Shown here piece after piece: positions 62,601-64,000 of a stretch of 64,000 nucleotides of DNA. The first letter of the stretch is position 1. Every line of letters starts with the position of its first letter. The notes beneath the pieces were generated by a model that was not told where the DNA came from, made no database searches, and saw only the letters and a list, made by a program, of their open reading frames with translations. The stretch is from assembly GCF_047159865.1 (NCBI RefSeq), contig NZ_AP038804.1, forward strand, positions 1,922,001-1,986,000, in the 5' to 3' direction. This stretch comes from JAIOSF01 sp047159865 (GTDB lineage Bacteria > Campylobacterota > Campylobacteria > Campylobacterales > Arcobacteraceae). The position numbers and the translations under genes are program-made.

Positions 62601-64000
62601 GTAAAAGCGACACAAATTGATGATGAAAATGTAGTATCTATTGGAGATGGAAATTTAATCATCAAGTCAACTACAACAGCTAGTGACCATGACTTTGCAA
62701 ACTTAACCAATACTGGAAATGGAGATATCACCTTAGATGTAGATAATACAGTTGATTTAAAAAATCAAAACTTAGGTGCTATAAATAGATATGATGTAGC
62801 AGCTTCTCAAACTCTGACACTTTTTAATACTCAATTAATAGGTGCTATGATTATTGCAGGTGCAGGATCTATTGAGCTTCATAGTGCTACTGCTGATGCA
62901 AATATTGATTTATCATCTTTGGTTGATGATGGTTACACAGGTACAATAACAGTAAATGACGGCACAGCAAACAATACAATTGTTTTAAACGATGAAAATA
63001 GTACTGTAAATCTTACAAGTGGAGATGACACAGTAACACTAGGTACTGGAACAAATACAGTAAATATAAAAGCAAATGATTTAACAAATGCAGATACTAT
63101 AGATGCAACAGCAGGTTCAAATGATACATTAAATATCACAACAGCTGGAACATCTATAGACCTTACAAATGTAAACCAAATAGAAACTATCAATCTTGCA
63201 AATGGAACAAATACTGTAAAAGTTGGTGCAAATACAACTATCATAAATGGTGGAAGCGGGGCTGATACTTTTAATATAACAAAAGCAAACCTAAGTAGTG
63301 CAGATGTAATAGACGCAAAAGGTGGAACAGATGTATTAAATATTACAGATACAAGCGGAAGTTTGAATTTTACAGATGCAGACTTTACAGACTTATCTAA
63401 CTTTGAGACACTAAATCTAGGTGATGGTTCAAATGATACAATTACATTAGGATCTACACAGATACAAGAAGCAGGATTTGATACAATCAATACAAGAGCT
63501 GGAGATGATACTGTAACTATAATAGATACAACAGGTTTGACAAATGTTGATGGTGGAGCTAATGGTACTGATAATTTAATTATCGGTGCAGATGGATTGT
63601 CATTTGCAAGTACAAATATTGCAAACTTTGAAACTATTACAGCAAATGGTACAGTTAATCTAAGTGGAGGACTTGATAACCAAGTATCAAATATAAATGT
63701 AGCAGATACAAAAAAAGTAACAGTATCAGCCGCTGATTTTAATGGTGATACAATAGCAATAGCAACCAATGCAAGTGGAGAAGTGATTATCACAGCAGAT
63801 ACAGCGACTCCTGCTAATAATAATTTTGCAAGTATCTCAAAAACTGGTACAGGAGATATCACTCTTGATGTAAATGGAGATGTAGATTTAAGTGGTGAGA
63901 CTTTAGGAGCTGGAATTGATAGATTTGATGTAGCTAATGGTGCTACATTGACTCTTTCTTCAACACAATTAACGGGTACTATGAAGCTTACAGGTGGAGG
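44622..64000 (+). CDS. Giant RTX adhesin-like protein, continuation to the window end
   Basis: The continuation of the giant gene after the frame break. This frame opens at 44619, reads ELTGSSSADNLTGDN directly after the broken GFEN, and appears open to the last base of the window; it was read at 45.0, 48.96-49.47, 50.0, 55.0-55.7, 57.0, 60.0 and 63.9 kb. It adds more than 6450 codons of RTX repeats and IENIxGS units, two non-RTX inserts (55.4 and 57.0 kb) and, from about 62.2 kb, a different repeat type. Its C-terminal secretion signal would lie beyond the window. It has no start codon of its own with a clear ribosome binding site. With the N-terminal part the gene exceeds 8700 codons. Confidence 0.82.
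47690..48400 (+). repeat. Recent internal duplication, unit of about 501 bases
   Basis: Two near-identical segments, one at about 47695-47895 and one at about 48195-48395, each encode a GDDxLDGG turn, then DTAYYNQA, a strand, LGIDNIAQAIGG, QGSD and IENVIGS. The phrase encoding GIDNIAQAIGG differs at only one or two bases between copies, much less than other modules, which points to a recent duplication. Confidence 0.65.
48987..49470 (+). repeat. Longest uninterrupted RTX nonapeptide block
   Basis: About 160 codons with almost continuous nonapeptides of the GGxGxDxLx type (for example GGAGNDSIYGG, GGLGDDEISGG, GGYGDDTLEGG), without the usual VDYS...IENIIGS spacer. Such blocks fold as calcium-loaded parallel beta-rolls. 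Shorter blocks occur throughout the gene, for example near 46000, 52330-52620 and 54180-54520. Confidence 0.8.
55416..55680 (+). other. Non-RTX insert domain, copy A
   Basis: Between an RTX turn (TIHGGED) and the following DTVNYSDLISG, about 88 residues without RTX character read YSFEINGTVITVNVGAGDD, then AIVDAFNA, then ISINGTNDIIIS. The segment resembles copy B at 56943-57210 in its order: YSFxI-x-GT, a helix with xxVxxFNAxx, and a final xISxxGTNxxxIS strand. Function unknown. Confidence 0.6.
56958..57210 (+). other. Non-RTX insert domain, copy B
   Basis: It interrupts the usual VDYS spacer after VDYSNM. It reads YSFAIGGTNINFTSDGTG, then ILDGLVADFNANAS, then GSISHDGTNLYISS, about 85 residues. 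It is clearly related to copy A at 55416-55680 but diverged. The pattern is like small beta-rich domains in other large surface proteins; I cannot name the family. Confidence 0.6.
62220..64000 (+). repeat. Non-RTX repeat region near the window end
   Basis: From about 62.2 kb the RTX pattern gives way to beta-rich units. Three copies of a ~75-residue unit are visible, at about 62395-62625, 62640-62870 and 63765-64000. Each runs from a GxxxIIxK-like strand through DHDFxNI or NNFASI, (G/T)GxITLDVxxxxDLSG, and a (R/E)(Y/F)DVAxxxxLTL segment, then STQLxGxM or similar. Between copies 2 and 3 lie units of the TIDATAGSNDTLNIT and LSNFETLNLGDGSNDTI types. Confidence 0.65.

Noticed and set aside
38411..63862. 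Many open reading frames of 60-309 codons on the minus strand inside the RTX gene
   Set aside because: They mirror the repeat bias of the plus-strand gene (proline/serine-rich or histidine/leucine-rich translations) and have no ribosome binding sites or family motifs. They are shadows.
38000..64000. CRISPR-like periodicity of the repeat-rich DNA
   Set aside because: The periodic motif (GGTGGAGNNGGAGATGATAC and variants) is the coding form of RTX nonapeptides, with no unique spacers of constant length.

Overview
The window is AT-rich, densely coding DNA from what looks like a member of the Campylobacterota, most likely an Arcobacter-like or Sulfurimonas-like bacterium. This is inferred from four things: low GC; the nuoLMN tail; histidine kinases with the GEMxxNIAHQWRQPL H-box style; and a molybdate locus in the modA / TOBE-protein / modB / modC order known from Campylobacter jejuni. 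No rRNA, tRNA, CRISPR array or IS element was found. No gap without a gene exceeds 300 bases.

Layout. 1-3760: the end of a complex I operon (nuoL partial, nuoM, nuoN) closed by a clear intrinsic terminator. 3805-6684: a periplasmic binding protein and an orphan sensor kinase. 6686-19725: a colinear, tightly packed run for DNA ends and genome defence. It contains sbcD, sbcC, an ORF6N/PLD-like protein, a HamA-like nuclease with a HamB-like helicase (Hachiman/AbpAB type), and a 1606-aa protein joining a DEDD exonuclease, a RecQ helicase and a UvrD/Rep helicase. 19804-27868: housekeeping and sensing genes: SelO AMPylase, an MscS-like membrane protein, an amino-acid ABC binding protein and permease, MYG1, a double-SBP/PAS/GGDEF cyclase and a GGCT-like protein. 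27890-35700: a ModE-controlled molybdate/tungstate locus with two ModE-type palindromes. Its modB and modC are separated by about 4.2 kb holding a Septu-like ATPase/HNH pair, a DsrE-like gene and an NAD(P)-binding SDR/DUF2867 gene. 35719-37643 (minus): a three-gene operon of CheY-like receiver, CheC-like phosphatase and diguanylate cyclase. 37819-64000: one giant RTX (calcium-binding repeat) adhesin-like gene that fills the last 26 kb and runs off the window. It is broken once by an apparent single-base frameshift at 44619-44624.

How the parts fit. Two probable anti-phage systems (Hachiman-like and Septu-like) lie within 20 kb of each other, each embedded in resident genes. The first shares a transcription unit with SbcCD and the exonuclease-RecQ-UvrD fusion, which makes that fusion the best candidate here for an undescribed defence component. 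The diguanylate cyclase operon is divergent from the giant adhesin, so local c-di-GMP control of adhesion is plausible but unproven. All functional assignments come from reading motifs and gene order; no database search was run.
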